Source of the DNA: Terriglobales bacterium
Lineage (GTDB): Bacteria > Acidobacteriota > Terriglobia > Terriglobales > Acidobacteriaceae
Assembly: GCA_035561515.1 (NCBI GenBank)
Contig: DATMXP010000013.1
Span: 62,001 to 126,000, forward strand
Reading direction: 5' to 3'
DNA: 64,000 bases
Below are positions 18,190-28,175 of the stretch, piece after piece. The translations under genes were made by a program, and so were the position numbers. Positions within the stretch are counted from its first letter, which is position 1. The number at the start of each line of letters is the position of its first letter. The notes under the pieces were generated by a model, which worked only from the letters and a program-made list of their open reading frames with translations, was not told where the DNA came from and searched no databases.

Positions 18190-21100
18190 TTGAATCGTTC
18201 TGCTTGCAAAGTCAAGGCGTGGGAAGAGTCCGTCGTAATTCCAACGTATCCGGTTCCGGCTGCCGACATGAATCCGATGTTTCTGGAGAAACGTGTATAT
18301 CAAGGCAGTACGGGAAAGGTGTATCCGAATCCGTTCGTTGACCGGGTGAGCAACGAGAAATCGGATAAGTCGTACCGCGCGGTGTTTCTTGAGAACGAGT
18401 TCCTACGGCTCATGATCCTGCCGGAAATTGGTGGACGTATTCATGTAGGACAGGACAAGACCAACGGATACGATTTGTTTTACCGGCAGAACGTGATTAA
18501 GCCAGCGTTAGTTGGCCTGCTCGGTCCCTGGATATCGGGCGGAGTGGAATTCAACTGGCCGCAACATCACAGGCCATCCACCTATATGCCGGTCCAGTAC
18601 ACGATTGAATATTCCGACGATGGTAGCGCGACCGTGTGGCTCAGCGAGCACGAACCGATGCAGCGCACAAAGGGCATGGTCGGCATCTGCATACATCCAG
18701 GTAAGTCTTATATCGAGGCCAAGGTCCGACTGTACAATCGCACGCCATTTGTGCAGACCTTCCTATGGTGGGCGAATGTCGGAATTCGCGTACACGACGA
18801 ATACCAAGCATTCTTCCCGCCCGATGTGACTTATGTAGCGGATCATGCCAAGCGTGCGGTGTCGTCGTATCCGATAGCACGCAACTTCTATTACGGTGTG
18901 GACTACCGCAAGGGCGTTGACATCTCCTGGTACAAGAACATTCCGGTGCCGACGTCGTACATGGTGACGGAATCGCAATACGATTTCTTTGGCGGTTACG
19001 ACCATACGAAGAAGGCTGGTGTCGTGCACTTCGCGAACCGTCATATCGCTCCGGGCAAGAAGCTTTGGACCTGGGGCAATGCGGACTTCGGCTATGCATG
19101 GGATCGCAACCTGACAGACGAAGATGGACCTTATATCGAATTGATGGCTGGAGTCTTTACGGATAATCAGCCGGACTTTTCGTGGATTCATCCATATGAG
19201 ACCCGCACCTGGAGCCAGTTCTGGTATCCGATTCAGGAGATCGGCCCGGCCAAAAACGCGAACCGTCAGATGGCAGTCAACCTGGAGCAGAGTGGGGGCC
19301 GCGTGAAAGCAGGCGTCTGTGTCACCGAGGCATTGACTAATCTGGTGGTTGTGCTCTCTTCGAAACAAGGGACAATATTCGAGAAAAAGGTGGATCTTGC
19401 TCCGGGCAGGCCGTTCGTCCACGAGCACCCGCTGAAAGATGATCAGCAGCTTTTTCTCCGAGTCCTGGATAGTAAAGGGAATGAGTTAATCCGCTACTCG
19501 CCTCCTGAACGTAAAGAGGCTACACGCCTGCCGGATCCCGCGACCGAACCGTTACCGCCTGGTGAGATCGAGTCTGCGGATGAGTTGTACGTAACGGGAT
19601 TACATCTCGAACAGTATCGCCATGCGACGCGTTATCCCGAGCCGTACTGGGAAGAGGCTCTGCGCCGCGATCCACTCGACAGCCGTTGCAACACGCAAAT
19701 GGGGCTGCTAAAGCTTCGGCGAGGCCAGTTTGCAGAAGCGGAACAACATCTACGTAAAGCTATCGAGCGACTCACCCGCCGAAACCCCAATCCAGCCGAA
19801 GGGGAAGCCTACTACTACCTTGGCGTTACGCTTCAATATCAGGGGCGCATGGATGAGGCTTATGGTGCGTATTACAAAGCCGCCTGGAACTACTCGTGGC
19901 AATCGGCTGCCTATTATCGGATTGCGGAAATCGAGTGCATTCGCCGGAACTGGCACGCTGCGCTGGAACATATCGATCGTGCGTTGCTGACCAGCGCAAA
20001 CCATCTAAAAGCGCGCAATGTAAAGACAGCTATCTTGAGGACGTTGGGCCGCAAGGCTGAAGCGGAAGCTTATGCGCAAGAGACTGTTGCCGTCGATCCG
20101 CTTGACCTCTGGGCGCGCAGTGAGTTGCTGTTGCTTTCAGACGAGAAGGCCAAAGCTGATGCCGAGCGAGACCTTCTTGCGTCGCTGATGCATGGTGATC
20201 CGCAGCTTTATTTGGATATCGCGTTCGACTATGCCGCGGTGGGATTGTTTTCGGAAGCGTCTGAGTTCATTCAGCGGTTGTTGAAAAGATCGGTTACCGT
20301 CTCGCCGATGCTTTACTACGCCTTAGGCAGCTTTGCCGAGAAGGTGGGCGACACGACAAAGGCTTCGGAGTATCGACATAAGGCAGCTGGCATTTCGCCC
20401 GACTATTGCTTCCCAGCGCGGATTGAAGAGATGTTGCTGTTGGAAAGCGCGGTTTCTTCCAATCCCAAGGACTCGAAGGCACACTACTATCTCGGCAATC
20501 TTTACTACGACAAGAAGCGTTACGAAGAAGCAATTGGAGCATGGGAAGCCAGTGTCGAACGGAATGCTTCATTCTCGATTCCGTGGCGGAACCTTGGCAT
20601 TGCTTACGTCAACATTCGCAAGGACGAGGATCTTGCCAAAGTCGCGTATGAGAAGGCGTTTGAGGTAAATTCCGATGACGCCAGGTTGCTCTACGAACTG
20701 GATCAACTTTACAAGCGAACCGGTGTGCCGGCCGCAAAACGGCTCAGCATGCTTGAAAAGCACCCGGCACTAGTCGCGCGCAGGGACGACCTCAATGTCG
20801 AGATCATCACTCTCTACAATCAGGTTGGGCGTCCAGAGAAAGCGCTCGAAATGTTGCGCGAACGCAGGTTTAATCCGTGGGAAGGCGGCGAGGGGTTGGT
20901 TTCGGGCCAGTATGTGTGGGCTCACTTGTTGCTGGGCCGTTCTCTGCTGGAAAGAGGCGAAGCGCAAAAGGCTCTGGAACATTTCGAAGCGGCCCGGAAC
21001 TATCCACACAATCTCGGCGAGGGCAAGCATCTGCTGACTTCTGAGAAGCACTTGGATTACTTCAGCGGCCTTGCGCTCCAGCAACAAGGCCGCACTGAAG

Positions 21101-21507
21101 AAGCGCGCAAGGCGTGGACCCGCGCAGCAGAGGACGGCAGCAGCATTTCCGCAATGACGTACTACCAGGCAATGGCACTAGCCGCGCTTGGACGTCGTGA
21201 GGAATCTCATGCCGTCATCGAGCAACTGCGTACGTTCGCACAAAAGCAAGCGGACGCAGAAGTGAAAATTGACTACTTCGCCACATCGTTGCCCAACTTC
21301 CTGTTGTTTGAGGACGATTTACATAAGAGGAACCGCGTGGATTGCTTGTTCATGCTAGCGCTGGCTGATCTTGCAGCGAACAAGCAGGAACAAGCGGCAG
21401 CAGAGATGCGCGACGTGCTTGCACTCGACGGTAACCACCTGGCAGCACAGACAGAATTGCAGTATCTGGATTCGGCCGTTGCCTCGACCAAAACTGCTCG
21501 ACATTGA
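18190..21507 (+). CDS. DUF5107 and tetratricopeptide-repeat protein
   Basis: A 1105-residue protein starting at TTG 18190, 88 bases after the GH2 gene. The N-terminal 400 residues match DUF5107, a beta-sandwich often found beside glycosidases (LRLMILPEIGGRIHVGQD, then GGVEFNWPQHHRP, then TFLWWANVGI). From about residue 480 it is a long array of TPR helices (RRGQFAEAEQHLRKAIERL, YYLGVTLQYQGRMDEAYGAYY and later units), ending near 1090. No signal peptide is seen. The combination is common in sugar-degradation loci, but its activity is not established to my knowledge. A galactose-mutarotase-like fold for DUF5107 is possible. It belongs to the operon under operator 5. Confidence 0.85.
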   Translation: MNRSACKVKAWEESVVIPTYPVPAADMNPMFLEKRVYQGSTGKVYPNPFVDRVSNEKSDKSYRAVFLENEFLRLMILPEIGGRIHVGQDKTNGYDLFYRQNVIKPALVGLLGPWISGGVEFNWPQHHRPSTYMPVQYTIEYSDDGSATVWLSEHEPMQRTKGMVGICIHPGKSYIEAKVRLYNRTPFVQTFLWWANVGIRVHDEYQAFFPPDVTYVADHAKRAVSSYPIARNFYYGVDYRKGVDISWYKNIPVPTSYMVTESQYDFFGGYDHTKKAGVVHFANRHIAPGKKLWTWGNADFGYAWDRNLTDEDGPYIELMAGVFTDNQPDFSWIHPYETRTWSQFWYPIQEIGPAKNANRQMAVNLEQSGGRVKAGVCVTEALTNLVVVLSSKQGTIFEKKVDLAPGRPFVHEHPLKDDQQLFLRVLDSKGNELIRYSPPERKEATRLPDPATEPLPPGEIESADELYVTGLHLEQYRHATRYPEPYWEEALRRDPLDSRCNTQMGLLKLRRGQFAEAEQHLRKAIERLTRRNPNPAEGEAYYYLGVTLQYQGRMDEAYGAYYKAAWNYSWQSAAYYRIAEIECIRRNWHAALEHIDRALLTSANHLKARNVKTAILRTLGRKAEAEAYAQETVAVDPLDLWARSELLLLSDEKAKADAERDLLASLMHGDPQLYLDIAFDYAAVGLFSEASEFIQRLLKRSVTVSPMLYYALGSFAEKVGDTTKASEYRHKAAGISPDYCFPARIEEMLLLESAVSSNPKDSKAHYYLGNLYYDKKRYEEAIGAWEASVERNASFSIPWRNLGIAYVNIRKDEDLAKVAYEKAFEVNSDDARLLYELDQLYKRTGVPAAKRLSMLEKHPALVARRDDLNVEIITLYNQVGRPEKALEMLRERRFNPWEGGEGLVSGQYVWAHLLLGRSLLERGEAQKALEHFEAARNYPHNLGEGKHLLTSEKHLDYFSGLALQQQGRTEEARKAWTRAAEDGSSISAMTYYQAMALAALGRREESHAVIEQLRTFAQKQADAEVKIDYFATSLPNFLLFEDDLHKRNRVDCLFMLALADLAANKQEQAAAEMRDVLALDGNHLAAQTELQYLDSAVASTKTARH

Positions 21508-21541
21508 TTGGACCTAACCACGGGAACTATTCCGCAAACAT

Positions 21542-22960
21542 ATGATTACCGCGAGCAAGACAGAGAATGCGCTCTCGATGGAAGCTCAGTTCAATACGAC
21601 CTACGTTTGGACTATTTCCCTGGTTGGAGCCCTAGGCGGTCTGCTGTTCGGATATGACTGGGTGGTCATCGGCGGCGCAAAGCCTTTCTATGAAAAGTTC
21701 TTCCAATTGACCAGCGCGTCACAGCAAGGCTGGGCCATGAGCTGCGCTCTGGTTGGATGTTTGTTTGGCGCAGTTCTGTCCGGCGGAATGAGCGACAAAT
21801 TCGGGCGTAAGAGGCTCTTAATCGTCGCGGCGTTCGTCTTTGCGGCTTCTTCCGTAGGTACAGGTCTCGCGAATACTTTTGTCAGTTTTGTTATCTGGCG
21901 AATGCTGGGTGGTTTGGCGATTGGATTAGCGTCGAGCCTCTCGCCGATGTACATCGCTGAAATCGCGCCAGCAAAGCTTCGTGGGAAATTGGTTTCGCTA
22001 AACCAACTGACGATTGTCTTCGGCATTCTGCTTGCCCAAATCGTTAACTGGCTGATTGCGGATTACGTTCCGGCAGATGCAACGGCAGAGCAGATTCTTC
22101 AATCGTGGAATGGCCAGATTGGATGGCGCTGGATGTTTGGCGTCACGGCTGTTCCGTCAGCGTTGTTTTTCCTATGCATGTTCTTCGTTCCCGAGAGCCC
22201 AAGATGGCTGGCTAAGGCGGGTGCTCGCGAGAAAGCGCGCAAGGTGCTGACTCGCATCGGCGGCGAGAGGTATGGGCAGGAAGCACTTGCGAACATCGAA
22301 GCGAGTCTTACAGGCGAATCTGCGAAGACTGATGCCAAGGCACTGCTGGACCCGAAAATGGCCAAAGTGCTGTTGCTGGGCATTTCGCTTGCTGTACTAC
22401 AGCAGTGGTGCGGTATCAATGTCATCTTTAATTATGCCGAAGAGGTGTTTTCGTCTGCCGGCTACAACATTTCCGACATCCTCTTCAACATCGTTGTTAC
22501 TGGTGCGGTGAACGTCATCTTTACTTTCGTTGCCCTGGGAACGGTGGACAAAAGCGGCCGGCGCATCCTCATGCTGAGCGGCTCCGCTGGTCTAGCCGTG
22601 ATCTATATTCTGCTCGGCGCTTTCTACTACGTTCACAGCCAGGGAATACACATGCTGGCGCTGGTGGTCGCCGCGATTGGCTGCTACGCGATGTCATTGG
22701 CTCCGGTAACTTGGGTAGTCATTTCAGAAATATTCCCAAATAGAATTCGAGGCGCTGCGATGTCGGTGGCAGTGACTGCCTTGTGGATTGCGTGTTTCAT
22801 TTTGACCTACACCTTCCCGCTCTTGAATCGTGGGTTGGGAGCGGCGTGGACATTCTGGATCTACGCTGCCATTTGCGTGATAGGGTTCCTGTTCATTAAA
22901 GCCCGCCTACCGGAAACCAAAGGGAAAACGCTGGAAGAGATCGAGAGTTTGTGGAACTAA
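21542..22960 (+). CDS. MFS sugar porter (sugar:H+ symporter family)
   Basis: An inner-membrane transporter of 472 residues with twelve predicted helices. Sugar-porter signatures are GGLLFGYDWVVIGG in helix 1, SDKFGRKR in the loop after helix 2, and RMLGGLAIGLASSLSPMYIA. PESPRWL before the central loop, QQWCGIN in helix 7, VDKSGRR and the C-terminal PETKGKTLEEIE complete the pattern. The closest kinds are GalP, AraE and XylE. Place in the operon and the co-regulated galactokinase make galactose the likely cargo. The start ATG 21542 lies 34 bases after the DUF5107 gene; a later Met at codon 14 is possible. Confidence 0.92.
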   Translation: MITASKTENALSMEAQFNTTYVWTISLVGALGGLLFGYDWVVIGGAKPFYEKFFQLTSASQQGWAMSCALVGCLFGAVLSGGMSDKFGRKRLLIVAAFVFAASSVGTGLANTFVSFVIWRMLGGLAIGLASSLSPMYIAEIAPAKLRGKLVSLNQLTIVFGILLAQIVNWLIADYVPADATAEQILQSWNGQIGWRWMFGVTAVPSALFFLCMFFVPESPRWLAKAGAREKARKVLTRIGGERYGQEALANIEASLTGESAKTDAKALLDPKMAKVLLLGISLAVLQQWCGINVIFNYAEEVFSSAGYNISDILFNIVVTGAVNVIFTFVALGTVDKSGRRILMLSGSAGLAVIYILLGAFYYVHSQGIHMLALVVAAIGCYAMSLAPVTWVVISEIFPNRIRGAAMSVAVTALWIACFILTYTFPLLNRGLGAAWTFWIYAAICVIGFLFIKARLPETKGKTLEEIESLWN

Positions 22961-23020
22961 ACCAGACCTTCGACTGCTTCGAATGGTTGTGCAGAACTTG
23001 AGTAGGGTAGAAAGGCAAAA

Positions 23021-24946
23021 ATGAAGAAGCTCGTTATGGCAGTACTTATGGCGTTCTTCTGTTCGTTGGGAATCAATGCGCAGATTACTACTACGGTGAA
23101 ACTGGATGGACGAGATACGGGCCGAACTTTCGAAGGGATCGGAGCGATTAGCGCTGGTGCTTCATCCCGCCTGTTAACTGACTATCCGGAGCCGTACCGC
23201 AGCCAGATTCTCGACTACCTGTTCAAGCCAAATTACGGAGCTTCTCTTCAGCATCTGAAAGTTGAGATCGGCGGTGACACCAATTCGACGGACGGTTCCG
23301 AGCCAAGCCACATGCGGAGACGGGACGATCTGAATTTCGATCGTGGTTATGAATGGTGGCTGATGAAGGAAGCCAAAAAGCGCAACCCACGAATCGTACT
23401 CGATTCGCTTGCATGGGGTGCGCCAGGTTGGATTGGCAACGGCGGGTATTGGTCGCAGGATATGGCGGACTATGTGACCCAGTGGATTAAGGGAGCGAAG
23501 GACAAGCACGGCCTAGAAATCGATTTCACTGGGACCTGGAACGAAGTCTGGAAAGGTGATCCGAAGGAACATGAGTGGATCAAACTGCTGCGCAAGACTC
23601 TAGACGCACATGGCGTGAAGACAAAGATTGTCGCGCCAGACGGACATGCCAGCCTCAAGGAAAAACAGTGGGATTTCATCAAGGTGCTGAACGAAGATCC
23701 AGAGCTTAAGGCCGCGGTTTACGCCATTGGATTTCACTATCCGTTTGGAGATGACGAAACGAGAGCTCCCGAGTGGGGCTTGGAATCTGGATACCGGCTC
23801 TGGTCGAGCGAGGATTCCCAGAAGTCGAACCCAGCGCACCGATACAACCGCAACTACATTCGTGGGCGGATGACGAAGACGGAAATCTGGAGTCCGATCA
23901 CGTCCTATTACGACAACCTTGCGGCACCTGGTTCCGGTTTGATGAAAGCCAATTCACCGTGGTCCGGGCATTACGAGGTACAGGCTTCCATCTGGGCAAC
24001 CGCGCACACAACCCAGTTTGCTCAACCCGGCTGGCAATACCTGGATCATGCCTGCGGATATCTGCCCGAGAAGGGAACATTCGCAAGTCTCAAGGCTCCC
24101 AATTCCAAAGACTACAGCGTGATCATCGAAAGCGCTGAGGCATCGAAGCCGCAGCAAATGACGTTTCAGATCGCGGGTGGGCTATCCACTGGCCGCATCC
24201 ATGTTTGGCGGACTAATTCGGAGAGTTCTTTTCAGAAACTGGCGGACATAGTTCCCCAACGTGGTTCCTTCACAATCACAATCGAGCCCAATTCGATCTA
24301 CTCGTTGAGTACCACAACAGGTCAGGCAAAAGGGGCAGCAGTTGCTCCAGCGCCATCTCCCTTTCCTTTTCCCTACGCGGAGGACTTCAGTCGGTACAAG
24401 ATCGGCGCGACGCCAAAGTATCTTTGCGACCAGGATGGCGTATTCGAGGTAGTCGCCTGTAAAGAGCGGGACGGAAAGTGCTTGGAACAGCAAATTGTGA
24501 GCAAGCCTATTTCCTGGGGCATGACTCCGGATCCGTACACCTATGCCGGGAACATCGAGTGGAGCGACTACGAAGTCAGCACGAATGTACTGCTGCTGCA
24601 CCAAGGTGAAGCTTCGCTGCTCGGTCGGATTGAGTCCGGCGACGTTTTTCAGGGGAACAAAGCACATTGGCCCAGCGCCTACATACTCACCGTAAACAAC
24701 GCCGGCGAATGGGAACTTAATTCAGCGAAATACAAGCGAGATACTGTGAAGCTGGCTTCCGGGAAGATTGCGTTCGATACAGCCAAATGGCACACAATGC
24801 GCCTGGTATTCAAAGGAACAACGATTCAAGCTGTTGTTGATGGCACCGTTCTCTCCACAATCACCGATTCCTCTCATAGCCGCGGAATGGCGGGTGTAGG
24901 CAGTGGCTGGAATCACGTACAGTTCGACAACTTTTCGGTGCGCTGA
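23021..24946 (+). CDS. Exported GH59 galactosidase-like protein 2
   Basis: A GH59 protein of 641 residues with a signal peptide ending in GINAQ. It shares the GAISAGASSRLL segment and most of the barrel with the copy at 5987. Acid/base is Glu175 (GTWNE) and nucleophile Glu264 (LWSSEDS). A C-terminal beta-sandwich domain follows from about residue 445. AAAGG precedes the ATG. It lies 60 bases after the MFS gene and 17 bases before the SGNH gene, so is in the GH2 operon. Having near-duplicate copies under two operators of one regulon suggests gene duplication and perhaps small differences in linkage or aglycone preference. Confidence 0.88.
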   Translation: MKKLVMAVLMAFFCSLGINAQITTTVKLDGRDTGRTFEGIGAISAGASSRLLTDYPEPYRSQILDYLFKPNYGASLQHLKVEIGGDTNSTDGSEPSHMRRRDDLNFDRGYEWWLMKEAKKRNPRIVLDSLAWGAPGWIGNGGYWSQDMADYVTQWIKGAKDKHGLEIDFTGTWNEVWKGDPKEHEWIKLLRKTLDAHGVKTKIVAPDGHASLKEKQWDFIKVLNEDPELKAAVYAIGFHYPFGDDETRAPEWGLESGYRLWSSEDSQKSNPAHRYNRNYIRGRMTKTEIWSPITSYYDNLAAPGSGLMKANSPWSGHYEVQASIWATAHTTQFAQPGWQYLDHACGYLPEKGTFASLKAPNSKDYSVIIESAEASKPQQMTFQIAGGLSTGRIHVWRTNSESSFQKLADIVPQRGSFTITIEPNSIYSLSTTTGQAKGAAVAPAPSPFPFPYAEDFSRYKIGATPKYLCDQDGVFEVVACKERDGKCLEQQIVSKPISWGMTPDPYTYAGNIEWSDYEVSTNVLLLHQGEASLLGRIESGDVFQGNKAHWPSAYILTVNNAGEWELNSAKYKRDTVKLASGKIAFDTAKWHTMRLVFKGTTIQAVVDGTVLSTITDSSHSRGMAGVGSGWNHVQFDNFSVR

Positions 24947-24963
24947 AAAAGCAAGGCAATGGC

Positions 24964-25701
24964 ATGCCAGCAAACACAAACCACATCGTAATTGCCGGAA
25001 TTCTGTGCATGGCTTTCCTCGCCGGTGGAGGCAAGGCGTTTGCACAAGTACCTTCTGCTCACCATCCATACTTGTCCGAAACGATTGACGCACTGAAAAA
25101 GGAATGGCCGAAGAACCGTACCATCAACCTGGTATTTCACGGTCATTCGGTTCCTGCGGGGTACTTCAAAACCCCAATAGTGGATACGCTCGATAGCTAT
25201 CCTCATCTAGTCCTCAGGGCCCTGAAAGAGTGCTATCGCTACGCTGTGATCAACGTGATTGTTACTGCGATCGGAGGCGAGAACTCCGTCGACGGCGCGA
25301 AGCGATTTAAACGTGAGGTTCTGACTCACCATCCCGACGTTGTGTTCATTGACTATGCACTTAATGACCGTGCTATCGGTCTTCCTGCCGCAAAGGCTGC
25401 CTGGGTGAGCATGATTGAGCAGGCACAAAAGCGTGGGGTAAAAGTGATCCTGTTGACTCCAACAGCGGATTCCTCGGCAAACATCATGGACCCCAACGAC
25501 CCGCTCTGCCTGCACGCGCAACAGATCCGTGAACTGGCGAAACAATATGGGACGGGGCTCGTGGATAGCTTGAGGACGTTCCAGAAGTACGTTGCCGATG
25601 GCGGACGCTTGACTGATCTTCTGGCACAATCGAATCACCCGAATCGCCGTGGCCACGAATTGGTTGCCGACGAAATTATGAAGTACTTCGTTACTCCGTA
25701 A
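24964..25701 (+). CDS. Exported SGNH/GDSL-type hydrolase (probable carbohydrate esterase)
   Basis: A 245-residue protein with a signal peptide (ending AFAQ) and the SGNH blocks. FHGHSVPAGY carries the nucleophile Ser, the GGEN loop the oxyanion Gly/Asn, and DYALND is block III. SNHPNRRGHEL near the C terminus carries the catalytic His, though the usual Asp is Asn here (N-H-P). Enzymes of this class remove acetyl or other ester groups from polysaccharides. It is the last gene of the GH2 operon. The convergent GH59 gene would end 20 bases away if its frame were intact; a long antisense reading through this gene results from the frameshift described there. Confidence 0.82.
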   Translation: MPANTNHIVIAGILCMAFLAGGGKAFAQVPSAHHPYLSETIDALKKEWPKNRTINLVFHGHSVPAGYFKTPIVDTLDSYPHLVLRALKECYRYAVINVIVTAIGGENSVDGAKRFKREVLTHHPDVVFIDYALNDRAIGLPAAKAAWVSMIEQAQKRGVKVILLTPTADSSANIMDPNDPLCLHAQQIRELAKQYGTGLVDSLRTFQKYVADGGRLTDLLAQSNHPNRRGHELVADEIMKYFVTP

Positions 25702-25720
25702 AGTCAGCGATAGTCGATGG

Positions 25721-28170
25721 TTAGCGGAGCGGAGTGAGTGCAACGCGGATCTCCGCTGCTCCCGCGGTATCGCCACTATCTCTGTTGCTTCAAGGCGTAC
25801 GAAGCGCCCGTCCACGTGACTTGACCAAGCCGCAATCTTCGTCGCAATGCCATCGTTCCATCGGCCTCGGCTGATCTCGCGGAACTGCTTGCCGTCATTG
25901 CTGATCGAGATGACGTATCGGGTGATCGTGGCTTTGCGGCGCATATCGAGAGGCGGCTGATAAGTGAGGCCGTAGATCGTGTAAGGGCGACCCAGATCGA
26001 GCGTGATCGCCTGGGGCAACGGCAACGGAGGATCAAACTGCGCGATCCACCGGGTCACATGCCGGCCATCAATTGCCCGATCGGCAGTATATTTGTGGTG
26101 CTGGAACACACCGGGCTGAGCGCTCGTGGCGCTGGCTTTCATTTTTGATTGGGGGACGAAGCGCGGCCATGTTGTAGTCTTCACGATGCTGAGATTGTCA
26201 AACTGTGCTCGCTGCCAACCGTTCAGTGCAAAGCCAATCTGACCCGTGCGATGCTGTTCGTCCGTGACATTTGCGATCGCATGACCATCAATGGAGGCGG
26301 TTATGCGTGGGCCTTCGAAACGTAAGCCGATTCGATGCCACTGCTGAGCGCTAAACGAAACAGACCCGGAAGCCAGAACTAGCTCAGTACCTTTAACATC
26401 CTGCGAGTATAGCTTCCACTTGCCTGCGTCATTAACCTGCAAGTGATAGCCGGCCAGCACGTCAGGGTTGTACTTTTCGAGCCGCCCGAGCAACTCCACC
26501 GCTGCCCCGGCGTCTTTTGGCAACATGTCGACACTGACTTCATAGTCGCCCCACCAGCTTGGGTCGCCCATGATCGTTGCTGGTAATTTTCCGCCCTCGT
26601 GCCACAAGTAGGGTCTTTGTGTGATTACCTGTTCGTAGCAACCCCCGACGCGGCCAGCCTCGCAAGGCCGGGCTTCGAATGCGCCCGCAGCATCTTGGAA
26701 ATACTGTGCCAACCCGGTGGCTGCAATGTGTTCGAAGTCCTCTCGGTATGGCAAAGGTAGCCACGATTCCTCATACTGGTTTCCATGTGACGCGATGGAA
26801 CCTTTTCGTTGTCCGCGCGTCGTGCTGAGGGTATATAGGTGATTTGGCTTCAGAGTGATTTTGGTTCCAGAGTCAGTCGGCTTAACCAAGCCATCGTCCA
26901 CAAACCAGTCGGCTGGGTCCTCGGAGGAAAGGTCTGTCACCCACAGGCTCAGAGGACGCTTAGAGAGTCCTTCTGAAGGAAGAAAGCTTACGGTCTCTGC
27001 GACTGCCGTGTCTGTTGTCTCGATGATGATGGTGTAATCGTCGCTGTTGGGCGAACGCAATGTTACGGAGCTGGCTCCGCTCTTGAGATATCCGCAAGCG
27101 CCGTCCAGATATTGCCAACCGGGCTGGGCAAACTGCGTGGTGTGGGCGTCTACCCATATGCTCTTGTTCACCGTGTAATGGCCGGTCCAGGGAGTCTCCG
27201 CCAGCATGAGCCCAGTGCCGCCAGTATCAGTATTGCCATAGAAAGCGGCAATCATGGCCCAATTAAGGTTTCCGGTGACACGCGCATCAATGTAGTTGCG
27301 GTTCATGGCGCGAGCTAGCGGAGCAGCGCCCGCGGCCGCGTCCTGGCTACTTTGCTCGCTGTTCCACAGAGGCTTGCCGGAAGCAAGCGCGTCGCGACTC
27401 GCATCGCAATGTTGGTAAGTCGTGCGCCAGTGGCAGATATCGTGCTCGCCGTAAATGTCAATGGCGTCTCGGTCCGAGGCTTCTGCTTTGATTTCGGAGA
27501 TGAAAGCCCAGTAGTCGGGAGGAGTATGACTATCTGTCGCGACGATCTTGATGGAAGGGAACTTCGCATTGAGCGCCTTGCGAAGGCGGACGAAGAACTC
27601 TGGCTTAGGTCTGGGTTGATAGCTCTCGTTTGCGCCGCCGACGTAATCAATGCGGAAGCCATTCTTGCGGGCACAGTCCAGCCATGACATTACAAACCGG
27701 ACATGATCCTCCGACCACAGCCCGTTCTTCAGCCATCCCGGAGCTCCCCAAGTCAAACCGTAGAACTTGATGTTGGGATTGCGGCGCTGTGCCTCTTTCA
27801 TCAACCACCATTCGATTCCACGGCCGCAGTTGCACTTTTCGGGAGTGCGCATGTGGCTTGGCTCGGAGGCGACGGTCGAGTTGCTGTCGCTGCCAATCTC
27901 GATTTTGAGCATGTGCAGAGAAGCGCCGTACTTTGGCTTGAAAAGATAATCGAGGATCTGACTGCGCTGGGGCTCCGGATAGTCGTACAACAAGCGGGAG
28001 GAACTAGAACTGATTCCGCCGACACCATCAAAAACACGTCCAACGCTACGCCCATCAATGACGATGGTTGTCTCAGATGCTGGGGGAGTGGCATGCGTTA
28101 GGCGAGAGGCGCCGACGAGGGCCAGGAGAACCAAGAACACGCAAGGGACGCTGGGATGATGTGTTTGCAT
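25721..28170 (-). CDS. Exported GH59 protein 3 with C-terminal discoidin-like domain (apparent frameshift near C terminus)
   Basis: A third, more divergent GH59 protein. The signal peptide starts at ATG 28170 (MQTHHPSVPCVFLVLLALVG). Acid/base is Glu182 (GGANES) and nucleophile Glu272 (WNSEQSS). After the lectin-like domain comes an F5/8 type C (discoidin) carbohydrate-binding domain (AIDGRHVTRWIAQFDP, DGRFVRLEATE). There the frame goes wrong. As read it runs on to 25207 antisense to the SGNH gene. With a -1 shift near 25776-25779 the expected ending SGDTAGAAEIRVALTPLR with stop at 25721 appears. So one base is probably missing, by mutation or assembly error. An operator lies 5 bases upstream of the ATG. 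Confidence 0.82.
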
Positions 28171-28175
28171 GCGCT

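Noticed and set aside
25207..25720. C-terminal extension of GH59-3 antisense to the SGNH gene
   Set aside because: The translation has no family pattern and the correct ending appears in the neighbouring frame, so the extension is a frameshift artefact.
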